From: Lanius collurio
Taxonomy: Eukaryota > Chordata > Aves > Passeriformes > Laniidae
Assembly: GCA_020086605.1 (NCBI GenBank)
Contig: JACBWW010000068.1
Span: forward strand, 1,731,982 to 1,795,981
Length of the DNA stretch: 64,000 nucleotides
Direction of reading: 5' to 3'
Shown here: positions 1 through 13,646 of the stretch, in pieces
How the letters are laid out: each line of letters opens with the position of its first letter
Numbering within the stretch: the stretch's first letter is position 1
Notes under the pieces: generated by a model
Told to the model about the DNA's origin: nothing
The model's database searches: none
Seen by the model: the letters and a program-made list of their open reading frames with translations, nothing else
Position numbers and translations under genes: made by a program

Positions 1-205
1 GGGTTGGGGGTACAGGGTACAGGATAGGGTGCAGGATGGGGGTGTGGAGTGAGGGTGTGGGGTGGGGTTGTGGGATACAGGGTGTGAGAGGGGGGTGCAG
101 GATAGGGGTTCAGAACAGGGCTCTGGGATTGGGGATGTGGAATGGGGTGCAGGATGGGGGTGTGGAATGTGGGATGGAGGATTTGGGATCACCCCAACCC
201 CGGAG
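1..205. repeat. G-rich minisatellite-like tract
   Basis: Degenerate units built on GGGGTGCAGGATGGGGGTGT, seen clearly near 29-48 and 145-165. G-runs make G-quadruplex formation on the + strand possible. The tract runs off the left edge of the window. The ORF through it is repeat-driven and not a gene. Confidence 0.75.
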
Positions 206-2940
206 AGAGGCTGGGAAAGAGCCTCCAAGCCCAGCAAGATGAGCAGGGGCCGTGTTAAATCAATCCATCTGGAGCTCAGCAGATGGCTATCAGTTTGTCT
301 TGGAATGCCGTATTAGTGTCCAAAAATTTGCAAGTGTCATAATATATGTACAGAAAGGGAAATTGTTTTAACTTCTTAAGCAGTCATGGCCATATATGGG
401 TTTGAAATGTAGTTCTGAGCACAGTAAATAGAAATCTGCCATATCAGATGTAGGAACTGCACGGTAAGCAATGTGAAATTCAGGTCTCATCTTGCCTCAA
501 GTAGATGGCAGATCTCCTTCTGGTGGCTTCAGCGTGAGCAAGGGGTTCTCACCTAGAATTTAAAATATCTGCTGCACTCAGGTTAAGGTGAGGAGAGAAA
601 CCCAACCCTGTCCCCTCTGTCCCTCATGCTGAGCACATTTTAGCCTCATCTACTGCTTTATGACCACTAAGACTCCTATCAGAGGTTTTTAAAAATCTGT
701 TGAACCTCAGCCAGGCAATAGAGATGAAAATAGGTAAAGACTCTCAGCAGCATAAGCTGCACATAGAAATCCTAACCTGCATGGCACAACTTTACTGAAA
801 ATAGCATATTCAGTGCTTTTGTGGTTTCAGCTGCAGCAGAGCAGTTGGCCTGTTGGGTTGAATACCGGCAGCAGGCTGCAAATCAAAGAGAAACTTTTAA
901 AAATAGAAGCTATTTGAGAGATTTCGGACACTGGGTTTTTTTATTTTTTGAACATGTTTTTGTTTGGTGTGATTGTCTTTTTGTGAGGCCAAGCTGCAAC
1001 CATTTCTCCTGTTCAAAGGCCATTAATTTCTTAAGGAATGAGAAGAGATTCTGTTCCTAATCCTTGTTTTAGAGGCACTTTAATGTTTTTGTACCTGTAA
1101 CTTAAAATCAGATACACATACAAATCAAAAGGTTGTTTAGGAACAAACTGACAAGAACAGAACCCTTCATTATTTTAATGTTTTATACTATTTGGCCTTT
1201 GGTGAGAGCTGTTTTATGTAACTAGGTCTCTAACTTCGGGGGTTTAAATACCTGTAGTGGTGCTTGTGAAGGATGGGGAAGCCAGCTTTAATATGATTTT
1301 AATATGTATAAAACATCTTGTTATTTTTAAAATAAAATGTTTCAATTAGCTATTATCGTGTTTAATGATTTAAACATCTCCCTGCTGATCTATAAACCCA
1401 AATCATCCAGATCTGACGTAGCACTCAAGAACTGGGAACCAAAAGTGACTGGAGGCAAACCATAAAACTGAAGAGTGTAAGGATTTCATTCTGTTTCTTC
1501 ACTTTTAAAAACCGAAGGCCCCAGTTCCACACAGATGTAGTCATTAACCTAATTTTATGAACCATAAACAGTGCTGGTGCACTGGGAACAGGGAGCAGCC
1601 TCAGCACACACTGGGTGTTCACAGCCAACGGGGTGTCACTGAAGCACCCGTGACTTCCACACAGATGCAGGGCTTGGTTGGACCTCGGCTCACACAAGAT
1701 AAGGACAGATCATTGTTTCCTGCCTGACCCTCCTTTGTCACCTAGACATGCAGGGTGCAGCCAGAGGTGCTGTTGCAGATGGAGTGTGATTATTTGCTGA
1801 ATGGGTGCACAGATGTTTAACTCGCCCTTTTATGTGTATCCCACTCTTTGCAGACCTGTCACCTGCAGTGTCACCTGCCCAGCTGCTCTCCACAGCCCCA
1901 GCTGTAGCCAGGTCAGGTTTGGTGTGGGCTGGGGGCTTGGTGCTGAGTGCTGACTGCAGCCCAAGGCCATGGCACCACTTTTTCACAGCAGCTCTGGGCA
2001 GAGAAGGACGGGGGTAGAGCTGGCCCCAAGGGAAGCAGTAACTGCACTCACCTCTTAGCTGGGAGCCTGGTTTTAGAGCAGCCACCGTGCTCCTGGCAGG
2101 GCTGGGGAAGCAGCTCTGCACCTACAGATTTCTTCATGGCCAAGAATCAGTTCACAGAGAAGAGGCTGTCCCAAGAAATACTGCCTGGCCTGAAATCCAA
2201 TCATGTGTGTGCCTGCTTACTGGTTTGTATTTCCAAACATTGCATCCCTTGTCTGTGAACTAACCAAAAGTAACAATAAATAAATAAAAATTTAAAATCC
2301 TTTATGTAAAAAAAGAAAGGGAGAGAAAAGCAGGCTTTCACAGTGTGTGCCTTGCTGTTCCTGCTGGTTTGATGCCCTGCACGATAAAAGGACGTGGGGA
2401 AGAAGTGCCACAGCTGGGTACGTGCTGGGACACTCGGGTGGGGGGTGCCCAATGGCAGAGGTGGGGACAGAGAGGGCACAATGGGGAGCTTTTCATTTTG
2501 CTGGCTATTCTAATGGATATAAATGAAATGTATTCAGACAAGAGCAGTTTCAGGGATGGTTTCCTTATGCTTGGACAGAAATGGAGAACACCCCGTTCGT
2601 GAGAGCTGCTGGGGCATGTGCAGCAGCAACAAGGATGGACGATGGACGTCGAGGGGCACGGAAATAAAGGGACTGCAGCCCTCACCCAAACCAAACTGCG
2701 TCCTCTGGACGTGACTCTCAAAGATAATTCCATACTCTGGCTTTCTAACCAGGCCAGGTGTTCACAGAAAATCATTTTTAGAGAGATTCGTGTTTAACTG
2801 CTGCTGATGAAGCTTTACTCAGCCATTAAACATAACTTATTACTCAGGGCTGAGCTATTCCCTCAGCCCGAACGCTCCTTCCCAATTAGCCCGTGATGTC
2901 ACGTTTTCCACTCTCTTCGTACCACTTTGTGGATTTCCTG
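206..2940. other. 5' intergenic single-copy DNA
   Basis: No gene, recognisable transposon or long tandem repeat seen. Mostly AT-rich to neutral sequence. It includes a perfect CArG box at 390-399 and AT-rich parts at 1070-1400 and 2265-2320. Short open frames on both strands show no recognisable domain. Confidence 0.6.
390..399. promoter_or_regulatory. Perfect CArG box (candidate SRF site)
   Basis: CCATATATGG fits CC(A/T)6GG exactly and is self-complementary. It lies about 7.1 kb upstream of the BARX1 promoter. SRF drives smooth-muscle and mesenchymal genes, and BARX1 acts in gut mesenchyme, but no link is shown here. A single 10-bp match may be chance. Confidence 0.35.
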
Positions 2941-2944
2941 AATA

Positions 2945-3520
2945 TTAAGTGCCGTGAGGAGGGAGCGGGGGGAGGTGGCTGTGCCGGGCTCCCCTCCTCG
3001 GGCCCCCGTGGGAAGGGCAGGGGCTGCTCGAGGGGATGTTCCCGCATGGCACCGGGGTCCCCGCACGGTCCCGCACCGGGGTCGGGCAGAGCCCCGCAGC
3101 CGGCGGAGCCCGGTCCCGGCGGGCTGCGGGCACAGCGTCCCCCCGCGCTGGGCTTCGCCAGGCGTGATGGGAGAGACGGGGACATTTCATTAGAGACTTT
3201 AAGAAGGTGATGTGGGGAAAACAACGTATTGGTTGTATTTAGAATTCATTGAGAGCTTTGATGCAATAAAAACCCCAAACCACCCGAGTTTTTAATTAAA
3301 TTAAGCAGCACTGCCGAGCGGCCCCGTGGCTACCCCGGTCCCCGTCAGCAGATGGGGATGTGACCGGGCTCCGGGGACGCCCCGCTCCTGGGAGAGCCGG
3401 GACGGGGCAGTGAGAGCCCCGAGCAGCCGTGCCCGGCGCTCGCAGGGAGCCGCGGGGTCCGGAGCGCTGCGGGAGCGGTGCCGGTGGGGTCTGCCCGCAC
3501 CGCAGCGCGGGGCTCCCGTG
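2945..3520. promoter_or_regulatory. Distal CpG-rich block, 4-4.5 kb upstream of the promoter
   Basis: Two CpG-dense parts (about 2955-3180 and 3310-3510) flank an AT-rich spacer containing the palindrome TTTAATTAAA at 3291. It could be an orphan CpG island or the promoter of a divergent non-coding RNA. No coding exon is recognised. Confidence 0.5.
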
Positions 3521-4382
3521 CAGCCTTTGGTATTAAAAATGTTCTCCCATCGGGGATATTTCCCGAGGGATCCCGGAGGCGGAGAGCTTGCCTTTCGCAG
3601 TTTTCCCTGTTACGGTTGTAGGAGTCGGGAGAACGGCGGGAATTGAGCAAAACTCTCCTTCCCGTCAAATCGGGAATGAATCAGCCGAGCAAAAGTGTTC
3701 CCACAGCAGGGAAGAGCTTTAAATCACCGGGTGAAATTGTTTCGTTTTTCGTAACGACATTTTCCCTGGTGGAACTGTCATCCTCGTCCGAGTTAGCCAA
3801 AATAGAGACATCAAAATATCTGAAGCGTGGAAGTAAGCGAGAGGAGCCTTTAAAAACGTGCTCCGCTTTCATGTAAAACGAAGATTAGAAGAGCCTCGTA
3901 ATGGGATAGATGCACCGATAGTTTCTGAAAACAGTTAAGAATATTGTATAAAAATTATTTTTAAAGAAAGTTAACTCTAGAAATAGTTTCTAGCAGTCCT
4001 ATAAATTCTGTACCTGGGGCAGGAAAAAACCCAACAAAACAACCCAACCCCAAACAACGCAAATAAACAAACAAAACCCCCAAATCAATAGCAACAAAAC
4101 AACAATTAAAAAAAGCCGCTCAGTAAATGAGGAGCGATTTTGCATATAAAGGTGCTTCCATTCTGGTTGCTGGGAGGGAAAAAGTGCATAAAATTTGGGG
4201 CCTGCAGCTTGTTCATGCGGCTGCTCCCTAAAGCCCCACGTATTTTGCCAACCTCCCCCTCTAAGAGGCTGCTTTTTATAAAAGTGTTTGCATGAATCTA
4301 CCGCCCAAACCGATGCGAAGTAAAAGCACGGGTTTACGTACTCTGTAAAGGTATAGGAAATTAGACAATTTTCAGGCTCTGT
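3521..4382. other. Upstream single-copy DNA with an A/C-rich tract
   Basis: 3640-3990 is neutral-GC single-copy sequence of the kind often conserved near developmental genes. 4020-4110 is low-complexity A/C-rich DNA (AACAAAAC-type words). No coding exon is recognised. Confidence 0.5.
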
Positions 4383-4577
4383 AAAAGTTGTAGCAGTAAT
4401 AGGAGTAATTGCAATAGTAGTAGTAGTAGCAATAGCAATAGCAATAGTAATAGTAATAGTAATAGTAATAGTAATAGTAATAGTGATAATGATAGTGATT
4501 GTAATTGTGATAGCGATAACGATAACCACAACAATAACTATAACTATAACTGTAACTATAACTATAATAATAATCTG
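4383..4577. repeat. Compound trinucleotide/hexanucleotide microsatellite
   Basis: About 195 bp of interrupted repeats: (AGT)n, then AGCAAT, a long AGTAAT run, GAT-rich units, AACTAT units, and finally AAT. The open frames on the minus strand (Tyr/Ser and Thr/Ile repeats) are produced by the repeat. The gradient of unit types suggests an old locus built up by successive expansions. Confidence 0.92.
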
Positions 4578-5329
4578 ATGTCCTTTTCACTACAGGATTT
4601 GTTTTGCAACGATATTAAACTCCTGACTGTGAGAGCGACCGGATGGTGAAGTTCACCCTCTTTTTCTTCAGTGCAGCATCGAAATTTTTCAATAGGGGCT
4701 TTTTCAGGAATACGAATTTTTATTTTATTTTTTCAGTGACCTCGGGGGCTGTAGGCCTGCTCTCGGGGTGGGTGTGGGATCCGCCGACCGTCCGTGCCTG
4801 CCTGGCTGCGGTTGTTCTCATGAGCAGCCTCGGGGCAGATGGATCCCAAGGAATAGAAAAACTTAAATTATCAAAGTTGGTGCCGTATGATGGGAAATGA
4901 TACCGGGTCTGTACCGCTCCGATCCTAACCTGCTCGGAGGTGGGAATGGAAGTGTGATTATTTACAGTTATTTTCGAGTTTTGATTTATTTTAAAGAAAC
5001 AAAAAACCCAAGGGAGGTGTGGGTAATTTCTTTTTCGTGCACTATTTGTTTATGAGTGCGCCGGTCTCGGGGGCGAGATTGTTTAAACAATCCGATGTGA
5101 ATTTGCCTGCTCTCTTGAATGCGTCCAAAATTCTTCTCACTTTGCTCATAATTATTCTCCTCGTTTCATGATAATAGCTCCAATGGCCTCTTTGTCCTCG
5201 GCCGTAAGAAATCAACACCTTGGGACGGGAACACCTTGTGATCCAAACCGAGCAGATGGACAAAAGATGGGCTGACGAAAAGCCACGTCAGGAAACGGGG
5301 AGGGTTTTGATTTGGGATTTTTGATTAGT
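4578..5329. other. Upstream single-copy DNA, candidate regulatory block
   Basis: Not repetitive; contains scattered CpGs in an AT-rich background and the 5077 palindrome. The part at 5040-5270 has the balanced, non-repetitive look of a conserved element. No gene is recognised. Confidence 0.4.
5077..5092. promoter_or_regulatory. Perfect 16-bp palindrome with SOX/FOX-like half sites
   Basis: GATTGTTTAAACAATC is exactly self-complementary. It contains ATTGTT and AACAAT (SOX-type) in inverted order, overlapping TGTTTA/TAAACA (forkhead-type). It lies about 2.4 kb upstream of the TATA-like box. Factor identity is inferred from the words only. Confidence 0.5.
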
Positions 5330-5600
5330 TTTGGTCTCGGCCGAGGCTCCCCGGAGCGCAGGTGTGCACAGGGGCACTTGTGCCCCGAGATTCCGGGAGA
5401 AATTAGGGGAAGTGGGGGGAGGACGGCGGCGCCCAGCCCCGGGGCCGCGCAGCATCTCGGTGGGCTCGGCGCTGCCGGTGCCCGCTGCTGCCCGCCGGGA
5501 GGGCACCGCCGGCTCCCGGGCACAGCCCCCGCTCCGTGGCGTGTCACGAACTCGTTGGCGGCGCACACTCCGCGCTGATGTTGGAATAAAGTGACAACCC
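5330..5600. promoter_or_regulatory. CpG-rich block about 2 kb upstream of the BARX1 promoter
   Basis: High CpG density between less GC-rich flanks. Open frames on both strands are GC shadows. Confidence 0.5.
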
Positions 5601-5939
5601 GCGAACAGCAGGGAGCACCCGGGCAGCTAACGGGGATTCAGCCCGTCAGTGTTTCACAGAGCGAGTGGCGTCATTTTAAATTGAAGAAACATGGAGAAAC
5701 CAGAATAAATCCGCGCGAAACTGCTCCGTACAAGTCGCAGTAACCATATGGAACAGGTTATGTGGGCAGGCAGTGAAGTACAGAGCATAAATTAATTCGT
5801 TGTTGTCGCATGCAGGGGTGAGCAGCACAGTGAAACGGCAGCAGGACTCAAATAGCGCTGACAGGAGCAGCAGGGCGGCCTCGTGTTCTCCACAGTTCTC
5901 TGAACGCCTCCACCCACTCCCGCCTCAATATTTAATTCA
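5601..5939. other. Candidate conserved element upstream of the BARX1 promoter
   Basis: Single-copy, moderate GC, containing ATAAATTAATTCG near 5787. AATATTTAATTCAAATTACC follows at the start of the island. No exon is recognised. Enhancer or promoter-proximal function is inferred from position and texture. Confidence 0.35.
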
Positions 5940-7097
5940 AATTACCGGCCCGGAGTCCCGATAATGCGGGGGTCCCTGCAGCCGCATCTGCCGCCGGATG
6001 AGGAGTCCCCGGGGCTGTTCGCTGGCTTTGTGGGGGCCGTGGCTGCGGGTCCCCCCACGCATGTTGGGGGAGCCGCTAGAGCTGGAGCCCGGAGGGCGCG
6101 GGGGAGCCCCGGGCCGGGGGAAACTGCCCGGACATTCGGGCCCCGACGGCAGCCGAGAGCTGGGACTCGTCCTCCCGTGGGCTGCGCTCACGGACGGCAC
6201 CCGCGGGTGACTCCCGTGGCAGTCTCATCTTGCTTAGGGCTAACGAAAGGCAGCGGGGCAAGAGCCCGCGGCTGCTCCGCTCTCCCCTGCGCATCCCCCG
6301 CAGCAGCCGAGAAAACGGGCAGAACCCCCTTGTTTTGGTCAAAAATCGTAAAGAAAGAGGCTGAGCTTCCTTGCCCCGGGGATGAGCCCGGTGGCCGTCC
6401 CTCCGTGTGGGCTGAGCCCGGGGGAACCTCCCGCGGACACCGCCCAGGCCCGGTCACACGAGTGCAGCTCCTGCCGTGGGCCGGGGCCGAGCCCACCCAA
6501 ACCCGCCCCACGCCGTGGGACCCCCCTGGCCGGGCTGCCGGGGCTTGGCCGAAGCGATCCCCCTGCAATGCTTTGGTGCCGACCTGCTCGGGAGGGATTC
6601 GAGCTCCCGCACACGAATCTGCCTCGAAGCGCGTCAGCAACGAGCAGGGGCGGCTCGTGGGTCTCTGCTGCTGTGCGTGACACAGGCTAAAGGGAATAGA
6701 GTGAATCACGTTGTACCCAGCAAAATGTTCGTGTAAGTGATCTAAAAGTCCAGGGAAAGGCTCCGCTTCGTGCTGGCTTTTGTTCCCTGACCAGCTCCTT
6801 CGAGATTTTGAGATGTTGACACCTCTTTGGCCGAGGCAGGCAGGGAGCCCGGAGCAGAGGGCATCGGGCCTGCTCCCCTCCACGGGCAGCCAGCAGCTCG
6901 GCCCCCGCCTGCCCTCGGGCTGCCAAGGCTCCTCCGAGCCCCTGGTCTCCGCACCGGGGCTGCCCTGAGGGCTCCGAGCCGCCGGTGCTGCGGGGCAGGG
7001 GATGTGCGGGCCGAGGAAGAGAGGCTGAGGGCCTCCGAGTGTCCGTGGCTCCGTCCATCAGTCGAGGCAGCCCGGAGCCGCGGTTAACCCGTCGGGA

Positions 7098-7275
7098 GAA
7101 GAGGATGGGGACGAGGACTGGGACGGGAATGGGAAAGGGACTGGACGGGAATGGGAAGGCTGGTATGGGGACGGGAACGGGGATAGCGATGAGTATGGCG
7201 ACAGGGACAGAGATGGAACTGGAGCAGGGAACGGGGACCGGGATGGTCATAAGGATTGGGCCGGGGCAGGGGCCG
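7098..7275. repeat. GGGAC/GGGAATG-type G-rich degenerate repeat
   Basis: Degenerate units of 6-12 bp such as GGGACGGGAATGGGA lie about 200-380 bp upstream of the TATA-like box. G-runs spaced by 3-6 bases suggest G-quadruplex potential on the + strand. Open frames through it (Gly/Thr/Met or Pro/Ile/Val repeats) are artefacts. Confidence 0.8.
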
Positions 7276-7427
7276 GGTCTGCGCTTCGAAGGGGCCAGCG
7301 GTTGTTTGGGTGTCTGCTCTCCCGCAGCGAGCAGAACGGGTAATTTGCTTTATATGGCGGGGGATCAAATGCTGGGCTGTAACCCCCCGCTTCAGGTACT
7401 CGCCCGCCCCGGCCCCTTCCTTCCTCC

Positions 7428-7520
7428 GCAGCCCCTCCCGCGCCCTCCCCCGCCGCGCTGACGGCCCCGCCGGGGCCGGCCGTATAATAGGCCGCCGCCG
7501 CCGTCCCGGGGCGGAGAGAC
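7428..7520 (+). promoter_or_regulatory. BARX1: BARX1 core promoter (GC boxes and TATA-like box)
   Basis: A TATAATA element at 7483-7489 lies in otherwise very GC-rich DNA, with CCCCTCCCGC and CCCTCCCCCGCC (Sp/KLF-type GC boxes) at about 7433-7453. A start site about 30 bp downstream would fall near 7511-7520, giving a leader of about 205 nt. A second TATA/CArG-like element, CTTTATATGG, lies at 7348-7357 and could serve another start. The positions are seen; the start site is inferred. Confidence 0.6.
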
Positions 7521-7721
7521 AGACGCTGCCCGGTGCCGCGCCCCGTGTGCAGGCGGCGGGGACGGCTCCGGGCGGCCGCGCTGCTCAGGGCGCCGCGCAG
7601 GGCCAGGGGAGGGGGCGGCGGGGCGATGGGCAGAGCCCCCGCTGCCCGGCTGCCGGCCGGGGGGCTGCGCTAGGGCGGCCCCGGCGGCCGGGGGTCCCCC
7701 CGCGCCCCGGGGGCGGCGAGG
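7515..7721 (+). other. BARX1: BARX1 5' UTR (approximate start)
   Basis: A GC-rich leader between the predicted start site and the main ATG. It contains one upstream ATG, at 7626. The 5' end is an estimate from the TATA position. Confidence 0.5.
7626..7673 (+). other. Upstream ORF in the BARX1 leader (15 codons plus stop)
   Basis: ATGGGCAGA to TAG encodes MGRAPAARLPAGGLR. The context has G at -3 and G at +4, arguably stronger than the main start (A at -3, C at +4). The stop lies 48 nt before the main ATG. The uORF is in the same frame as BARX1 and no other stop lies between, so this TAG alone prevents a 32-residue N-terminal extension. It may dampen BARX1 translation. Whether it is in the mature leader depends on the real start site. 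Confidence 0.5.
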
Positions 7722-10894
<3,173 letters not shown>

Positions 10895-11235
10895 GGGCAG
10901 CGCCCGCCCCGCCGGCCCCGGGCAGAGAGGATGGAGGGCAGCTCGGACAGTGGCTGCGGCCGCCTTCGGCCACGGGACACTTGGACGCTTTGACCGGCCG
11001 CATCCCGGTCTCCCCCCGCCCCGCCGCCCCTCTCCGCGCCCGCGGAGCGCTGCGCCACGGCCGCTGTGTTGTGCGACGGCCCGAGGGGCCAGGAGGACAC
11101 TGGATCCCACCTTCCACATCTACTCGCTGTCTAAAACCCTGTGGTGCCCCTAGTTATTCGAAAACTGCATTTTATGATCAGTTTTATTAATGCGAAGATA
11201 TTTACTTTATTTCAATAAAGTATTTTATGAACTAT
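10895..11235 (+). other. BARX1: BARX1 3' UTR
   Basis: Begins after the TGA. The first 200 nt are GC-rich; the last 100 nt turn AT-rich and include TTTTATTAATGCG. The end is set by the AATAAA at 11214 and is approximate. Together with the leader this predicts an mRNA of about 1.3 kb. Confidence 0.7.
11214..11219 (+). terminator. BARX1: BARX1 poly(A) signal AATAAA
   Basis: A canonical AATAAA lies 320 nt after the stop codon, followed within 30-50 nt by T/GT-rich sequence (TGCTCTGAG, GCTTTGGGG). It is the first canonical hexamer downstream of the CDS. Confidence 0.8.
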
Positions 11236-11739
11236 TGCTCTGAGTAACGTAATGCTTTGGGGTTAATTTTTTAAAAATTTGTTATTTTTTTCCCCCACGG
11301 AGGCAGGTTAGAGATTCAAACCCAAGTCAGATCTACAGAGAAAGTGCAAAGCACAGTGGTACCGGGAAGATTCCCATCGTTTTCCGGGACGGTTCGGCTG
11401 CCCGCGGCCGGGAGAGGCCAGAACCTCAGTCCTTCCTTGGTCAAATTCGGATGCTTTCGGATTTTAAAGATACGTTAGCTGCTGACAAAAGGTTAATTAA
11501 CTTCTTCACTGCCACTGCGCATCCTAAATGGTACTTTCAAAAGTTGAACTTCATGATCTGCTGCGATGTAGCACGAAATCCTGGCGCTTTACTGTTCGGG
11601 TGTAGGGCATTTTTTAATTTTATTTTTTCGCTTGTTTTCCCCGAGTCCCTTCTCCACGTTTTCCGCTGGGATGTTAAATTATAGAGCATCCACTGAGACA
11701 TGCAATTACTGCTATTCTGAAAAAAAAAAAAAAAAGCAG

Positions 11740-12200
11740 CACCGCAGGGAAGGGCGAGAGGCGAGAGGAGGAGAACGAGGGCAGGGGAGCGGCGGGACAG
11801 CCTCCCAGTTAACGGCAGTAATTAGCGCCCGCGGCTCGGGGCTTACCGGGGCCTCCCTGCCCCTGGCGGTGCCCTAAGGGCCGGCCGGGCCGGGTGCGGG
11901 ATCCCCTGGCCCCGGGCAGCGGCTCCAGGAGGCTCCAGCCCGCGCTCAGGGCACGGAGACGGCGGCCCGGTGGGAGCGGAGCACAGAGACAACATCGACG
12001 GGTTTTAACTCAAAACTGCCCCGAATCGCCGTCGGCGGAGCCCTCGAGGTGAATCTGCGCTGAACTCCTGCCGGTCGTTCCCAGTTTTCCTCGTTTCCCC
12101 TCTCCGCGGCTCCGGCCCCGCTGCCAAGCCCGGCCCGGCTCGGGAGGTGCCCCGGATTCAGCCCGGGTTAAATCAGCTCCCGGGATAGAGGCGTAGGATC
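11740..12200. promoter_or_regulatory. CpG-rich block downstream of BARX1
   Basis: CpG-dense DNA 0.5-1 kb after the poly(A) signal. It could be an orphan CpG island or the start of an unannotated non-coding transcript. I recognise no coding exon. Confidence 0.55.
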
Positions 12201-12779
12201 CGGCCGGTGCTGGGTAAACAGGAAACAACCTCGTATTCTTACACTGAAACGATTTAGATGTTTAACCAAACACTCGGCTGGAATTGTTTAATCGAACCTG
12301 GGGATGAAGAGGAATGCTGGGAAGAGGAAGGCGGCGGCGGGGCTGACAGAGCCGAGGTTTGCGGGATCCTTCGGCGCGGGCAGGACACGGCGGGCCTGTG
12401 GCTTTGTCACTTCGTTGTCACCTCTGGCTGTTGTTTCTGGTGCTTCCAGTTCACGTGAGAACAGCACCCGGTTTTAATTAAAGAGGAGATTCGCAGGCAC
12501 CTCAGCCTAAACTAACAGAACGACAGGCTGTGTCCGTCACCGGTGTCACACAGAGGGCTGCAACAGCCGGGCTTCACTCGGTGCTAAAGCCTTCCCGAGA
12601 CCATGTGAATATTTTCTTTTCACAGCTGAGTAAGTGACGGCGAAGCCATTACTTTTTCTCAGATCATAAGGTGATTTTTTTTTTTTTTCAGCACACGTAG
12701 GCGTTAAATAGGGAAAGTTTTTTGGTTTTTTGAGGGGGTTTGTTTGCTTGTTCGTTTGTTTGTTTCTCTCGTAGACAGC

Positions 12780-13270
12780 CGAGAGAGGCCTTTGGGATGC
12801 TCTGGTAAGCTGCTTTCCTGCCGGGCCGGGGCCGAGCAGCCGCTCCGGTCCCGCGGGGTGCCCGGGGTGGCCGTGCCGGGCGCAGCCGCCGCCCTCGCTC
12901 TGCGCACCCGCGCAGGACCCAGAGGTAAATTCTTCTTCTTGTGCCGCAGCAGGGAAAGCTCCGAGGGGGCTCGGACGAGCCTTCTCTTCCGGGCAGGTGC
13001 CCGAGAGCCCCGTGCCGGAGCCTCCCCCCGGCAGGACAGCCCGGGAGGGGCAGCGGCCAGCGGGGCACGGAGCGGCTGCGGGTGTGCTGAGGGTGAACGC
13101 ACGGCACCTCCGAGGGACGGCTCCCGCAGCGCCGCCTGCCCGGCAGAGCTTCAGTCACGATTTAATGACCAACTTTTGCTTCGGGAGGAGCCGCTTTGCA
13201 GCCCCGAGCGGCGGTGAGCTGGGCTGAGGAGCCCTCCCGCCTCCTCACCGATGCTAAAGGAAACCCGGGG
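12780..13270. promoter_or_regulatory. CpG-rich block 1.6-2 kb downstream of BARX1
   Basis: A second CpG-dense block after BARX1, and the last before the AT-rich desert. Open frames on both strands here have GC-driven composition (Arg/Ala/Gly/Pro) and resemble no family I know. Confidence 0.55.
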
Positions 13271-13462
13271 TCCTCTCAGGCACAGAAGAAGCCTGTTAGA
13301 ATTATTCGACGGTACAGCTCATTTTTGGTACACCAATTTTTTATTGGTGGGTTTTATTTCGTGTTTTCTTGTAATATGTATATAGAGTACACATACACAC
13401 ACATTTATTTTATGTTTTAACGATTTTATATATAGCTTTCTGTCAAAATTTAATTTTCCGCA

Positions 13463-13646
13463 GCTTCTCCAGGTAGGCTGCCTGCTGGGCTGGCCAGAGT
13501 GACAGCGCCTGGGAGCCAGGAGCAGAAGGGTCCCAGCTGAGGCGTGCTCAAATGCATGGGGAGCTCCTGCCCAAGGCACGGGGTGGAATGAGATGATCTC
13601 CAATGTCCCTTCCAGCCCAAGCCGTTCTGAGATTCTCTGATTCTGT
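13463..13646 (+). mobile_element. CR1 LINE 3' end fragment
   Basis: The sequence ends with GATGATCTCCAATGTCCCTT, then CCAGCCCAAGCCGTTCTGAGATTCTCTG. This is the standard CR1 3' terminus with decayed 8-bp tail repeats. It is 5'-truncated with no open reverse-transcriptase frame. The upstream limit is uncertain. Confidence 0.7.

Larger units (their letters stand above)
11236..13461. other. BARX1 3' flank
   Basis: AT-rich parts alternate with the two CpG-rich blocks. Small tracts include an A16 run at 11720-11735, a T-rich run at 12674-12690, and a GTTT-type tract at 12738-12768. A GCAATTAC site sits at 11702. No coding exon is recognised. Confidence 0.6.

Noticed and set aside
3999..4529. 176-residue minus-strand frame with Thr/Ile repeats
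   Set aside because: Half of it is translation of the trinucleotide microsatellite.
5964..6680. 238-residue + strand open frame in the CpG island
   Set aside because: Gly/Pro/Arg/Ala composition follows from GC richness, overlapping frames are open on both strands, and no domain is recognisable.
6188..6883. 231-residue minus-strand open frame upstream of BARX1
   Set aside because: GC-driven composition in a CpG island; no domain or exon signals recognised.
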